A stretch of 7,590 nt of DNA from Chloroflexota bacterium (GCA_003694775.1 RFJV01000243.1:1-7590), one strand, 5' to 3'; numbered from the stretch's first letter, positions 1 to 6,576 are shown. Numbers and translations are program-made. Notes: generated from the letters alone by a model not told the origin.

Positions 1-99
1 GACGCTGAAGCGCCCTGGATTTCTTTGAAGCCGCGCTTTCGAGCCGGTTTCAACCGGCTTTCTCCGTTTCAGCCTGGGATTTGAATCCCAGGCGACGCT
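1..99. repeat. Cluster of tight palindromes (REP-like mosaic), cut by window start
   Basis: Three perfect inverted repeats, each with only two unpaired central bases, lie in tandem. They are CGCT-GA-AGCG (3-12), AGCCGGTT-TC-AACCGGCT (42-59), and a 10-bp stem GCCTGGGATT/AATCCCAGGC (72-93). A weaker AAGC-CGC-GCTT sits at 28-38. The word GACGCT occurs at 1-6 and again at 94-99, framing the cluster. In DNA or RNA the real hairpin loops would be about four bases. The layout resembles a REP/BIME-like intergenic element. One stem could also end transcription of a gene left of the window, since TTTCT follows the second hairpin, but no strong U-tract is present. Family identity is not established. Confidence 0.6.
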
Positions 100-123
100 A
101 CATTTCACATTCGGGAGTCGTTT

Positions 124-1533
124 ATGCCAGAGTCATACGATTTGCTCATCATTGGGGCCGGGTCGGGGGGATTGACGGCGGCGGGATTTGCGGCGCAGCT
201 GGGGGCGAAGGTGGCGTTGGTGGAGCGGGAGCGCGTCGGAGGGGATTGCACGTGGAGCGGTTGCGTGCCAAGTAAAGCCCTACGCTACGCGGCACGAATG
301 GCGCATCAGGCCCGCACTGCCGCACGCTTTGGCGTTGCCGCCGCGCCGGTGCAGGTTGAGATGGAGGGCGTGCGCCGCTATGTGCGGCAGGCCATCGCCG
401 CCGTCTACCGGCACGAGACGCCGGACGCCCTCGCCCGCGCCGGCATCGAGGTGGTCTTCGGGGCGGCGCAGTTTGTGGACGCCCACACCTTGCGCGCCGG
501 GGAGCGAATCCTTTCGGCGCGCAAATTTCTCATCGCCACCGGCGCACGTCCCCACATCCCCCCCATCCCCGGCCTGGAGGAGGTTCCTTTTCTGACCTAC
601 CTGCAAATTTTTGACAACACCACCCTCCCCAACCGCCTGCTGGTCATCGGGGCGGGGGCGGTGGGGGTGGAACTGGCGCACGCCTACCAGCGATTGGGTT
701 CGCAGGTGATGCTGGTGGACGAACGTCTCCTTCCCACGGAGGAGCCGGAGGTCGCCGGGGTGATGGGGCGTGTGCTGGCGCAAGACGGTTTGCAGTTTGT
801 ACCGGGACTGGTGAGCGCCGTCCGGCAGGAGGGGGCGGAAATTGTAATACAGGTGGGGGAGCGTGCGCTTCGGGGCGATATACTGCTGGTGGCGACGGGG
901 CGGCAACCCAACATCGCCGGGCTGGGATTGGACAGGGCGGGCGTGGCGCACTCGCCCGCCGGCATCCTTGTGGACGACTATCTTCGCACCAGCGCCCGCC
1001 ACATCTTTGCCGCCGGAGACTGTGTGGCAGGCAATCCGCAGTTCACCCCGGTGGCGGGCTGGCAGGCATTTCAGGCCGCCCGGAACGCCCTTCTGCCGGG
1101 CAACAGCCGCGGCTTCAGCGCCGTGGTTCCGTACACCCTCTTCACCGACCCGGAGATTGCCCACGTGGGGTTGTCGGAGGCGGAGGCACGCCGCCGTCAC
1201 GGCGATGGCGTGCGGGTGACGCGCTGGAAACTGGAGCGCGTAGACCGCGCCGTCACCGAAGACGCCTGCGATGGCTTCATCAAGGTGACACACACGACGA
1301 AGGGGCGGGTGCTGGGGGCGACGATTGTCGCCGACCGGGCGGGGGAGGTCATCACCGAGTTCGCACTGGCAATGCGGCACAACCTGACGTTGCGAGACAT
1401 TGCCAGCGCCATCCACGCCTACCCCACCTACGCCACCGGCGCGATGAGGCTGGCGGCAGACGTCGCCGGCCGCGCCGCGCTCGATGGCTTCTCCGGCAGG
1501 GTACTGCGCGTCCTGCATCGCCTGTTCCGCTGA
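124..1533 (+). CDS. MerA/Lpd-like FAD-dependent pyridine nucleotide-disulfide oxidoreductase, substrate unknown
   Basis: This 469-residue class I flavoprotein disulfide reductase should be cytosolic and move electrons from NAD(P)H through FAD to a redox-active cysteine pair. The FAD dinucleotide motif GAGSGG is at residues 11-16. The redox pair C42/C47 lies in [13 protein letters not shown], followed by K51. The NAD(P)-binding motif GAGAVG is at 176-181, with acidic D199 after the second strand, which favours NADH over NADPH. The second FAD motif AAGD is at 296-299, and the dimerisation domain fills the C-terminus. It is not a classical dihydrolipoamide dehydrogenase, because the usual HPT...E acid-base pair is replaced by YPTYATG around 433-439. 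It also lacks the N-terminal metal-binding domain and C-terminal CC pair of mercuric reductase, so mercury reduction is not supported. The start is ATG with GGGAG (113-117) six bases upstream. It has no adjacent operon partner. Confidence 0.88.
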   Translation: MPESYDLLIIGAGSGGLTAAGFAAQLGAKVALVERERVGGDCTWSGCVPSKALRYAARMAHQARTAARFGVAAAPVQVEMEGVRRYVRQAIAAVYRHETPDALARAGIEVVFGAAQFVDAHTLRAGERILSARKFLIATGARPHIPPIPGLEEVPFLTYLQIFDNTTLPNRLLVIGAGAVGVELAHAYQRLGSQVMLVDERLLPTEEPEVAGVMGRVLAQDGLQFVPGLVSAVRQEGAEIVIQVGERALRGDILLVATGRQPNIAGLGLDRAGVAHSPAGILVDDYLRTSARHIFAAGDCVAGNPQFTPVAGWQAFQAARNALLPGNSRGFSAVVPYTLFTDPEIAHVGLSEAEARRRHGDGVRVTRWKLERVDRAVTEDACDGFIKVTHTTKGRVLGATIVADRAGEVITEFALAMRHNLTLRDIASAIHAYPTYATGAMRLAADVAGRAALDGFSGRVLRVLHRLFR

Positions 1534-1607
1534 ATCGTTTTCCCCTCTCTGCAAAAGTTGAAACATACCCTCCAAACACCCCCCCAATTCCGAACGGCCA
1601 GACCGGT

Positions 1608-1636
1608 TTTCCGTGTGGCGGATTTTGTGCTAAAAT
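1608..1636 (+). promoter_or_regulatory. Candidate promoter for aspS (extended -10)
   Basis: An extended -10, TGC-TAAAAT, ends at 1636. A weak -35-like TTTCCG (1608-1613) lies 17 bases upstream. Transcription would start near 1643, giving a leader of about 60 bases before the aspS ATG. The only support is motif match and position. Confidence 0.4.
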
Positions 1637-1692
1637 TCCCGTTTATTGGGGCGGTCACCGGAAGGCGCCGGCCCGGACTTTATCTGTGAAGC

Positions 1693-1700
1693 AAGGGGAT
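1693..1700 (+). promoter_or_regulatory. aspS ribosome binding site, decides the start
   Basis: AAGGGGAT lies six bases before ATG 1707. An in-frame GTG at 1686 would add seven residues but sits upstream of this site and has no Shine-Dalgarno of its own. ATG 1707 also gives the N-terminus [10 protein letters not shown], which is normal for bacterial AspRS. Confidence 0.7.
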
Positions 1701-1706
1701 GTCACA

Positions 1707-3479
1707 ATGTACAGAACACACACCTGTGGAGAACTTCGCGCCGAACACGAGGGTCAGGAAACCACGCTGGCTGGATGGGTCCACCGCCGGCGGGACCACG
1801 GCGGCTTGATTTTTATCGACCTGCGGGACCGCTGGGGCCTGACCCAGGTAGTTTTTGACCCCGCCATCAGCGCCGAAATGCACCAGGAAGCCCACAAGCT
1901 GAGAAATGAGTACGTGGTCAAGGTGACAGGCCGGGTGCGTCGCCGTCCGGAGGGGCAGGAAAATCCAAAACTTGCCACCGGAGATATTGAAGTAGAGGCC
2001 CACCAGCTGACCATTCTGAACCCGGCCAAAACCCCGCCCTTCGACATCAACAAGGAAACCCCGGTCGATGAGGCCCTGCGCCTGCGCTACCGCTATCTGG
2101 ACCTGCGCCGGGAACGGATGCAGAAAAACCTCCTCTTGCGTCATAACGTGGTGCGGCACATCCGTAATTTTCTTTCCGATGAGGGGTTCATCGAAATCGA
2201 AACCCCCATCCTGTTCAAAACGACCCCCGAAGGGGCGCGGGATTATCTGGTTCCCAGCCGGGTTCATCCCGGTAAATTCTACGCCCTGCCGCAGAGTCCC
2301 CAACAGCTCAAGCAGTTGATTATGGTGGCCGGCTACGACCGCTATTTCCAGATTGCCCGCTGTTTCCGGGATGAAGACCAGCGCGGGGACCGCCAGCCGG
2401 AGTTCACCCAACTGGACCTGGAAATGAGCTTTGTAGACCGGGACGACGTGATGGACTTGATTGAGCGGCTGATGATTAGCGTGGTGGAAAATACCACCGA
2501 CCTGCCGATTTTGCAGAAACCTTTCCCTCGCCTGAGCTACCAGGAGGTGATGGACCGCTACGGGCGGGACAACCCGGACATTCGCTTTGGGCTGGAACTG
2601 AAGGATGTCAGCAATCTGGTAGCCAACAGCGAGTTCAAAGTGTTCAGCGGTACGGTAGCCGCCGGCGGGCTGGTCAAGGGGCTGAATGCCAAAGGGCTGG
2701 GCGGCTACAGCCGCAAGCAGTTGGATGAACTGACCGATTTTGTGAAGGAGTTCGGGGCCAAAGGGCTGGCCTGGATGACGGTAGAAGCCGGCGAAAACGG
2801 CCCGGTGGTGGGCCGGTCGTCCTTTGCCAGGTTTTTATCGCCCGATGAGAACGCGGCCATCATCCGCAAGCTGGAAGGTGAGCCGGGCGACCTGCTGTTG
2901 TTTGTGGCCGACAAGCCGGAAATTGCCAACGAGTCGCTGGGCCGTTTGCGGCTGGAAATCGGCGACCGGTTGGGTCTGCGGAATGAACGGGTGCTGGCCT
3001 TCTGCTGGGTCATTGACTTCCCCTTCCTGATGTGGAACGAGGAGGAAAATCGTTGGGACCCCAGCCACCACCTGTTCACCGCGCCGATGGATGAGGACAT
3101 CCCCCTGCTGGATACTGACCCCGGCAAGGCGCGCGGCAAGCAGTACGACCTGGTTCTGAACGGGTACGAAATTGCCGGGGGAAGCATCAGGATTCACCGG
3201 CGGGAGCTTCAGGAGAAAATATTTGGCCTGATTGGGCTGGATATGGAGGAGGCCCGCCACCGGTTTGGGCATATGCTGGAAGCCTTTGAATACGGCACGC
3301 CTCCGCACGGCGGCATTGCACCCGGCATCGACCGGCTGGTGATGCTGTTGGCCGGTGAGCCAAACATCCGGGAGGTGATTGCTTTCCCCAAGAGCCAGTC
3401 GGCAATGGATTTGATGGCCGGCGCGCCCACCGAGGTGTCGGAAGCGCAGTTGAAGGAACTGCACATCCGGTTGCGATAA
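1707..3479 (+). CDS. aspS: Aspartyl-tRNA synthetase, bacterial type, probably non-discriminating
   Basis: This class IIb aminoacyl-tRNA synthetase charges tRNA(Asp) with aspartate in the cytosol. At 590 residues it has the full bacterial length. An N-terminal OB-fold anticodon-binding domain (about 1-105) precedes the catalytic core, which is interrupted by the bacterial GAD insertion (roughly 290-420). Visible hallmarks are the flipping-loop sequence [11 protein letters not shown], motif 2 around [16 protein letters not shown] with R221, and motif 3 GIAPGIDRL with R543. Residue 31 is His (HRRRDHGG) and residue 83 is Gly (RPEGQENP). Non-discriminating enzymes such as that of Pseudomonas aeruginosa carry this combination, whereas enzymes specific for tRNA(Asp) have Leu at the first position. 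It may therefore also make Asp-tRNA(Asn) for GatCAB. It appears monocistronic, with its own candidate promoter and a strong terminator directly after the stop. Confidence 0.97.
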   Translation: MYRTHTCGELRAEHEGQETTLAGWVHRRRDHGGLIFIDLRDRWGLTQVVFDPAISAEMHQEAHKLRNEYVVKVTGRVRRRPEGQENPKLATGDIEVEAHQLTILNPAKTPPFDINKETPVDEALRLRYRYLDLRRERMQKNLLLRHNVVRHIRNFLSDEGFIEIETPILFKTTPEGARDYLVPSRVHPGKFYALPQSPQQLKQLIMVAGYDRYFQIARCFRDEDQRGDRQPEFTQLDLEMSFVDRDDVMDLIERLMISVVENTTDLPILQKPFPRLSYQEVMDRYGRDNPDIRFGLELKDVSNLVANSEFKVFSGTVAAGGLVKGLNAKGLGGYSRKQLDELTDFVKEFGAKGLAWMTVEAGENGPVVGRSSFARFLSPDENAAIIRKLEGEPGDLLLFVADKPEIANESLGRLRLEIGDRLGLRNERVLAFCWVIDFPFLMWNEEENRWDPSHHLFTAPMDEDIPLLDTDPGKARGKQYDLVLNGYEIAGGSIRIHRRELQEKIFGLIGLDMEEARHRFGHMLEAFEYGTPPHGGIAPGIDRLVMLLAGEPNIREVIAFPKSQSAMDLMAGAPTEVSEAQLKELHIRLR

Positions 3480-3481
3480 TG

Positions 3482-3514
3482 AAAAAGAGACGACCCGAAA
3501 GGTCGTCTCTTTTT
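3482..3514. terminator. Bidirectional intrinsic terminator shared by aspS and kamA
   Basis: A perfect 14-bp inverted repeat (AAAAAGAGACGACC, loop CGAAA, GGTCGTCTCTTTTT) begins two bases after the aspS stop and ends three bases before the kamA stop codon on the other strand. The outer A and T runs give a U-tract to transcripts from both sides, so the hairpin should end both converging genes. Confidence 0.93.
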
Positions 3515-3517
3515 GGT

Positions 3518-4900
3518 TCAGGAGGCGCTGTCTGCGCTTTCAGCCGGAACCGGCGTGGCTGTACCGTTTTTCTTGTAGGGAATCCACTTCTTTTTATCTC
3601 TGTTTAACCGATGCTCAATGGCGTTCCGGCGGTGGATGGTTTCAAACCCCTGGGGCTTGATGAACAGCTCTTTGCCTTCCAGAAGCTGGAACACGCCTGC
3701 CTGTCCCGGTTCCGGGCGTTTGGCGGCCTTTTCCTCCAGCGGTTTGATGGCGTTGGGGTCGTAGTCGGTGGGTTCGGTGTAGGAGGTGATGAAGCCTTCG
3801 TAGTTGCGCAGAACCACGTGCCCCGGCGACTGGGAGATGAGGTACTGGGGTGACACCGGAATTTTGCCACCGCCGCCCGGCGCGTCGACCACGTAGGTGG
3901 GCACCGCGTAGCCGGAGGTGTGGCCGCGCAGGCCCTCGATGATTTCGATACCCTTGCTGACGGTCGTGCGGAAGTGACCGGCGCCGGCCACCAGGTCGCA
4001 CTGGTACAGGTAGTAGGGCCGGACGCGCATCTGCACCAGCTTCTGCACCAGCTCTCGCTGGATGTGCACCGAGTCGTTGATGCCGGCCAGCAAGACACTC
4101 TGGTTGCCCAGAGGAATACCGGCGCGGGTGAGTTTGTCGCAGGCGCGGTACAGTTCGGGGGTGATTTCTTTGGGATGGTTGACGTGGATATTCAGCCACA
4201 GGGGATGGTACTTGGCCAGCATGTCGACCAGCTCATCCGTTACCCGCTGGGGCATAAACACCGGCACCCGACTGCCAATGCGAATAATCTCGATGTGTTC
4301 GATTTTGCGCAGTTCGCTGAGCAGATATTCCAGCAGGCGAGGGGCCAGGGTCAGCGGGTCGCCGCCGGAAAGGAGGACGTCCCGCACTTGGGGCGTCCGG
4401 CGAAGGTAGTCAAGCTGAAGCTCATACTCCGACCGGCTGAACGTGGCCGTACTATCGCCGACAATCCGGCTTCGGGTGCAGTAGCGGCAGTAGCTGGCGC
4501 ACTGGGTGGTCACCAGCATCAGCACCCGGTCCGGGTAGCGGTGCACCAGTCCGGGTACGGGGCTGTCCCGGTCTTCGGCCAGGCTGTCGGCCATCATACT
4601 GTCGAAGGCGGCCAGCTCGCGCGCCTTGGGGATGACCTGCTGGCGAACCGGACACCGCGGGTCGTCCGGGTCTATCAGGCTGGCAAAGTAGGGGGTAATG
4701 TCCAGGCGAAATTTGTTGGGGGCAGAGATTCCGGCAATTTCTTCTTCCGTGAGGTTGATAAAAGACTGAAGGACCGCCAGGTCGTTGACCCGGTGGCTCA
4801 ACTGCCAGCGCCAATCATTCCACTGTTCGTCGGGCACATCGGCCCAGATTTTGGCCCGGGGTGTACTTCCCTCGGCCCAGGCACGGGTTAACTTGGTCAT
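3518..4900 (-). CDS. kamA: L-lysine 2,3-aminomutase (radical SAM, PLP-dependent)
   Basis: Converts L-lysine to L-beta-lysine in the cytosol, using a [4Fe-4S] cluster, S-adenosylmethionine and pyridoxal phosphate. Of the 460 residues, the cluster cysteines are C134, C138 and C141 in CASYCRYC. A GG(D/E)-type SAM motif, LLSGGDPL, is near 177-184. The PLP lysine is K346 in PGGGGK. D302 (YQCDL) and D339 (VVDAPGG) match the two aspartates that bind the lysine side-chain amine in the Clostridium subterminale enzyme (D293, D330), all at a constant offset of nine. This favours lysine over the related glutamate 2,3-aminomutases and EpmB. The cysteines forming the clostridial zinc site are missing (S277 in place of C268, and no C-terminal CxCxxC). 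The start at 4900 is chosen for its Shine-Dalgarno; ATG 4951 would add 17 residues. Beta-lysine can feed lysine fermentation or acetyl-beta-lysine osmolyte synthesis, but no kamDE or ablB lies in the window. Confidence 0.95.
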   Translation of the reverse strand: MTKLTRAWAEGSTPRAKIWADVPDEQWNDWRWQLSHRVNDLAVLQSFINLTEEEIAGISAPNKFRLDITPYFASLIDPDDPRCPVRQQVIPKARELAAFDSMMADSLAEDRDSPVPGLVHRYPDRVLMLVTTQCASYCRYCTRSRIVGDSTATFSRSEYELQLDYLRRTPQVRDVLLSGGDPLTLAPRLLEYLLSELRKIEHIEIIRIGSRVPVFMPQRVTDELVDMLAKYHPLWLNIHVNHPKEITPELYRACDKLTRAGIPLGNQSVLLAGINDSVHIQRELVQKLVQMRVRPYYLYQCDLVAGAGHFRTTVSKGIEIIEGLRGHTSGYAVPTYVVDAPGGGGKIPVSPQYLISQSPGHVVLRNYEGFITSYTEPTDYDPNAIKPLEEKAAKRPEPGQAGVFQLLEGKELFIKPQGFETIHRRNAIEHRLNRDKKKWIPYKKNGTATPVPAESADSAS

Positions 4901-4906
4901 TGGTTG

Positions 4907-4912
4907 CCCTCC
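4907..4912 (-). promoter_or_regulatory. kamA ribosome binding site, decides the start
   Basis: Read on the minus strand, GGAGGG lies six bases before ATG 4900. The upstream in-frame ATG at 4951 has no comparable site, and the extra residues it would add (MYLLSRVWNIHLFGG) are unlike the family N-terminus. Confidence 0.8.
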
Positions 4913-5002
4913 AAATAAGTGAATGTTCCAGACACGGCTGAGTAGATACACCGATTCAAGAAATAGTTCAGTAAGGGCGAATAATCATTCGCCTTTACAA
5001 AC

Positions 5003-5059
5003 CACGAGTTCACGAATGAATTGCGGGGCAAACATTCGGGTATTCGTGTTCTATTCGTG
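5003..5059. repeat. Octamer-like repeats in the kamA leader (CACGARTK / TATTCGTG)
   Basis: CACGAGTT (5003-5010) is directly followed by CACGAATG (5011-5018). On the opposite polarity, CATTCGGG (5033-5040) is followed by TATTCGTG (5041-5048). After three bases (TTC), a second TATTCGTG follows at 5052-5059, so the last two copies are 11 bases apart. CACGAAT at 5011-5017 is the reverse complement of ATTCGTG at 5042-5048, so a long-range hairpin is possible. The block falls in the predicted transcribed leader of kamA. Confidence 0.5.
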
Positions 5060-5077
5060 GATGGCTTACCTAAAAAG

Positions 5078-5106
5078 ATTCTAGCTGAGAGACAAGAATA
5101 CGTCAA
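5078..5106 (-). promoter_or_regulatory. Candidate kamA promoter (sigma70-type)
   Basis: On the minus strand, TTGACG (5106-5101), a 17-base spacer and TAGAAT (5083-5078) form a good housekeeping promoter. Transcription would start near 5071, leaving an untranslated leader of about 170 bases before kamA that contains the ATTCGTG repeats. Confidence 0.6.
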
Positions 5107-5127
5107 ATTTTGATACAAAAAATTTGT
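5103..5127. promoter_or_regulatory. Two A/T-centred dyads, candidate Lrp/AsnC operators
   Basis: TCAAA-T-TTTGA (5103-5113) sits in the three-base gap between the divergent -35 boxes and overlaps both of them. ACAAA-AAA-TTTGT (5115-5127) fills most of the lrp spacer. Their centres are 13 bases apart. Both resemble the loosely palindromic, A/T-centred sites bound by Lrp/AsnC (feast/famine) proteins. The adjacent gene encodes such a protein, so self-regulation and control of kamA are plausible. AT-rich DNA produces chance dyads, so this is inference. Confidence 0.4.
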
Positions 5128-5137
5128 GAGATATAAT
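5110..5137 (+). promoter_or_regulatory. Candidate lrp-family gene promoter (sigma70-type)
   Basis: TTGATA (5110-5115), a 16-base spacer and a perfect TATAAT (5132-5137) are present. The start would be near 5144, giving a leader of about 90 very AT-rich bases, including AAAATTTT at 5178-5185. Confidence 0.65.
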
Positions 5138-5222
5138 TATTTTTCCTGAATTATGACGAGACAAATGGATGATAATTAAAATTTTTTGGGTAAAAATGAC
5201 TTATTTCACAATATATCGCAAT

Positions 5223-5230
5223 GGAGGTGA
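5223..5230 (+). promoter_or_regulatory. Ribosome binding site selecting a TTG start
   Basis: GGAGGTGA is an almost perfect anti-16S match. It lies inside the reading frame that opens at ATG 5221 and runs into ATG 5230, so it cannot serve either of those. It is five bases before the in-frame TTG at 5236. No Shine-Dalgarno precedes ATG 5221. Confidence 0.75.
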
Positions 5231-5235
5231 TGCCG

Positions 5236-5718
5236 TTGTATACCCTGGATGAGCTGGACCGGAAAATACTGGACATCCTGCAGGCGGATGGCCGCGCCTC
5301 GCACGTGCAGATTGCCCGGCAGTTGGGGGTCGGGCATACGCGGGTGCGGGACCGGATTCTGCGGATGGAGCAGGTGGGGGTGATTCGGGGCTACCGGGCC
5401 GAGATAGACCCCACTGTGTTGGGATGGGATGTGCTCTGTATTGTCCAGATGACCACCGACCAACAGCAGGATTTTGACCGGCTGGTCGAAGATATTCTGG
5501 CGATTGACGAGGTGGTAGAGGTGACCAACGTGACCGGTGAGGTCGATGCCCACGTGCGGGTGTGGGCGCGCGATGTGGCCCATCTGCGGGAAATCCTCTA
5601 CAATAAGCTGAGCGTTCTGCCGGCCCACAAGAGCACCAACTCCACCATCGTTTTAAAGCGCTGGACAAAACCGCTGAACCTGGTTCAGGACGAAGCCGTG
5701 TCGGCGGACGAAGGTTGA
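5236..5718 (+). CDS. Lrp/AsnC-family transcriptional regulator
   Basis: A 160-residue DNA-binding regulator that should sense an amino acid or related small molecule. The N-terminal LDELDRKILDILQADGRA is the classic family opening. A helix-turn-helix spans about 20-46, with the recognition helix around HTRVRDRILRMEQVGVI, where the family usually has S-x-x-T-V-x-x-R-I-x-x-L-E. The RAM/effector domain (alpha-beta sandwich, about 65-145) forms the oligomer and ligand pocket. The TTG start is preferred because the only good Shine-Dalgarno sits five bases before it; ATG 5221 would add five residues. The gene is divergent from kamA across a shared regulatory region, so lysine or beta-lysine metabolism is the leading guess for its role. 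The effector cannot be read from sequence. Confidence 0.93.
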   Translation: MYTLDELDRKILDILQADGRASHVQIARQLGVGHTRVRDRILRMEQVGVIRGYRAEIDPTVLGWDVLCIVQMTTDQQQDFDRLVEDILAIDEVVEVTNVTGEVDAHVRVWARDVAHLREILYNKLSVLPAHKSTNSTIVLKRWTKPLNLVQDEAVSADEG

Positions 5719-5727
5719 GGGGCGGAC

Positions 5728-5756
5728 TTTACCACTTTCCATAACAGTGTTATAAT
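5728..5756 (+). promoter_or_regulatory. Strong candidate promoter for the zinc-ribbon/amidase operon
   Basis: TTTACC (5728-5733), a 17-base spacer and an extended -10 TGT-TATAAT (ending 5756) make a near-consensus housekeeping promoter, 10 bases after the lrp stop. Transcription would begin about 5763, exactly where the octamer array starts. Confidence 0.7.
5741..5753. promoter_or_regulatory. 13-bp palindrome overlapping the -10 box
   Basis: ATAACA-G-TGTTAT is a perfect 6+1+6 inverted repeat. It covers the TG extension and the first half of the TATAAT, which is an operator-like position where a bound repressor would block RNA polymerase. The binding protein is unknown. Confidence 0.35.
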
Positions 5757-5761
5757 TTCAG

Positions 5762-5801
5762 GTAGCAGGGTAGCAAAGTAGCAGGGTAGCAAAGCAGCAA
5801 G
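5762..5801. repeat. Five tandem 8-base repeats, unit GTAGCARR
   Basis: GTAGCAGG, GTAGCAAA, GTAGCAGG, GTAGCAAA and GCAGCAAG follow each other without gaps, so the first four form two exact 16-base units. The array starts at the predicted transcription start and would lie in the 5' leader of the zinc-ribbon gene. Confidence 0.85.
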
Positions 5802-5822
5802 AGAGGAGACAGGATTCCTCAC

Positions 5823-5846
5823 CTCGCCAACCCACAAACTCACCAA
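5823..5846. repeat. Three degenerate 8-base repeats, unit CYCRCMAA
   Basis: CTCGCCAA, CCCACAAA and CTCACCAA are contiguous. The next octamer (5847-5854, CTATGGAG) starts in the same phase and carries the GGAG Shine-Dalgarno. The unit differs from the GTAGCARR array 22 bases upstream but has the same period. The 21 bases between the arrays include GAGGA/TCCTC, which could form a small hairpin. Confidence 0.6.
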
Positions 5847-5862
5847 CTATGGAGAAAATACC

Positions 5863-6564
5863 GTGAGCCGCGTCCAACAACTGTACCGTCTTCAACTTCT
5901 GGATAGTCGTCTTGACGGGGTGAAGAAACGTCTGGCAGAAGTAGAAGCTGGACTGGGAGAGAGCCGGGAACTGCGCCAGGCAAAGGACGCGGTGCAGACA
6001 GCCCGCGACCGGCTGAAAAAGGCCCAAACCACGGTGACCGACCTGGACCTGGAGGTCAACGCCCTGGCCCAGAAGATTACCAACCACGAAAAACTGCTCT
6101 ACAGCGGCAAAACGATGAGTCCCAAGGAGGCGGCCAATTTGCAGGAAGAGGTGGCCTCGCTGAAGCGGTGGCGCAGTCAGCGCGAGGAGGCCCTCCTGGA
6201 GGCGATGGTCGCCGTTGAAGAAGCCGAAGCAGTACTTTCCGAGGCCGAAGCCCGGCTGAACGAAGTGGAAAAAAGGTGGCAGGAAAGTCAGGCCGGCTTG
6301 CTGGCAGAACAGAAGGCCCTGCAGGCAGAACTGGCCGAGCTGGAAGCACAGCGGCCCGAGGCAGTGTCGGCCGTGGACGGGGCCGATATTGAGGAATACG
6401 AGGCTTTGCGCCGGAAGCGGGCCGGCCGGGCCGTAGCCGAGGTGAAAAACGGGGTGTGTCAGGGGTGCGGTGTGGCCCCATCATACAGCAAGGTCCAGAA
6501 GGCCCGGTCTGGAACCGAACTGGTCTACTGCAGTACGTGCGGACGCATCTTGTATGCGCCTTGA
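5863..6564 (+). CDS. Coiled-coil C4-type zinc-ribbon protein (COG1579/DUF164 family)
   Basis: A 233-residue cytosolic protein of a widespread family whose members are thought to act as adaptors or nucleic-acid/protein-binding factors; Helicobacter FlgZ and the chlamydial CT398/CdsZ group are relatives. Most of the chain (about 5-175) is charged, Glu/Ala/Lys/Arg-rich heptad sequence predicted to form a long antiparallel coiled coil. The conserved KTMSPKEAANLQEEV segment falls near 83-97. The C-terminal zinc ribbon uses C199, C202, C223 and C226 and ends with the family signature CGRIL. The start is GTG, eight bases after GGAG (5851-5854). It is the first gene of a two-gene unit with the amidase, 12 bases apart. 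A shared envelope-related role is possible but not shown. The length is normal for the family. Confidence 0.9.
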   Translation: MSRVQQLYRLQLLDSRLDGVKKRLAEVEAGLGESRELRQAKDAVQTARDRLKKAQTTVTDLDLEVNALAQKITNHEKLLYSGKTMSPKEAANLQEEVASLKRWRSQREEALLEAMVAVEEAEAVLSEAEARLNEVEKRWQESQAGLLAEQKALQAELAELEAQRPEAVSAVDGADIEEYEALRRKRAGRAVAEVKNGVCQGCGVAPSYSKVQKARSGTELVYCSTCGRILYAP

Positions 6565-6576
6565 GAGGAGAAAACG

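Noticed and set aside
280..1587. Long minus-strand open frame (435 codons) opposite the reductase gene
   Set aside because: It mirrors a GC-rich real gene, has a low-complexity Gly/His/Arg-rich translation with no recognisable domain, and lacks a promoter or Shine-Dalgarno. The plus-strand protein has clear family motifs.
1680..2411. 243-codon minus-strand open frame opposite the aspS 5' half
   Set aside because: It overlaps aspS fully and crosses its ribosome site. No domain or start context was seen.
3920..4891. 323-codon plus-strand open frame opposite kamA
   Set aside because: It is antisense to an unmistakable radical SAM enzyme. The translation shows no domain and it has no start signals, so it is a codon-bias shadow.
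5003..5059. Possible CRISPR-like or att-site repeats in the kamA leader
   Set aside because: Units are only 8 bases with 0-3 base spacing and mixed orientation. There are no spacers, cas genes or integrase nearby.
4901..5071. Lysine (L-box) riboswitch upstream of kamA
   Set aside because: A riboswitch was a natural idea for a lysine gene, but I could not find the L-box core sequences, a five-helix junction, or a terminator before the kamA start.
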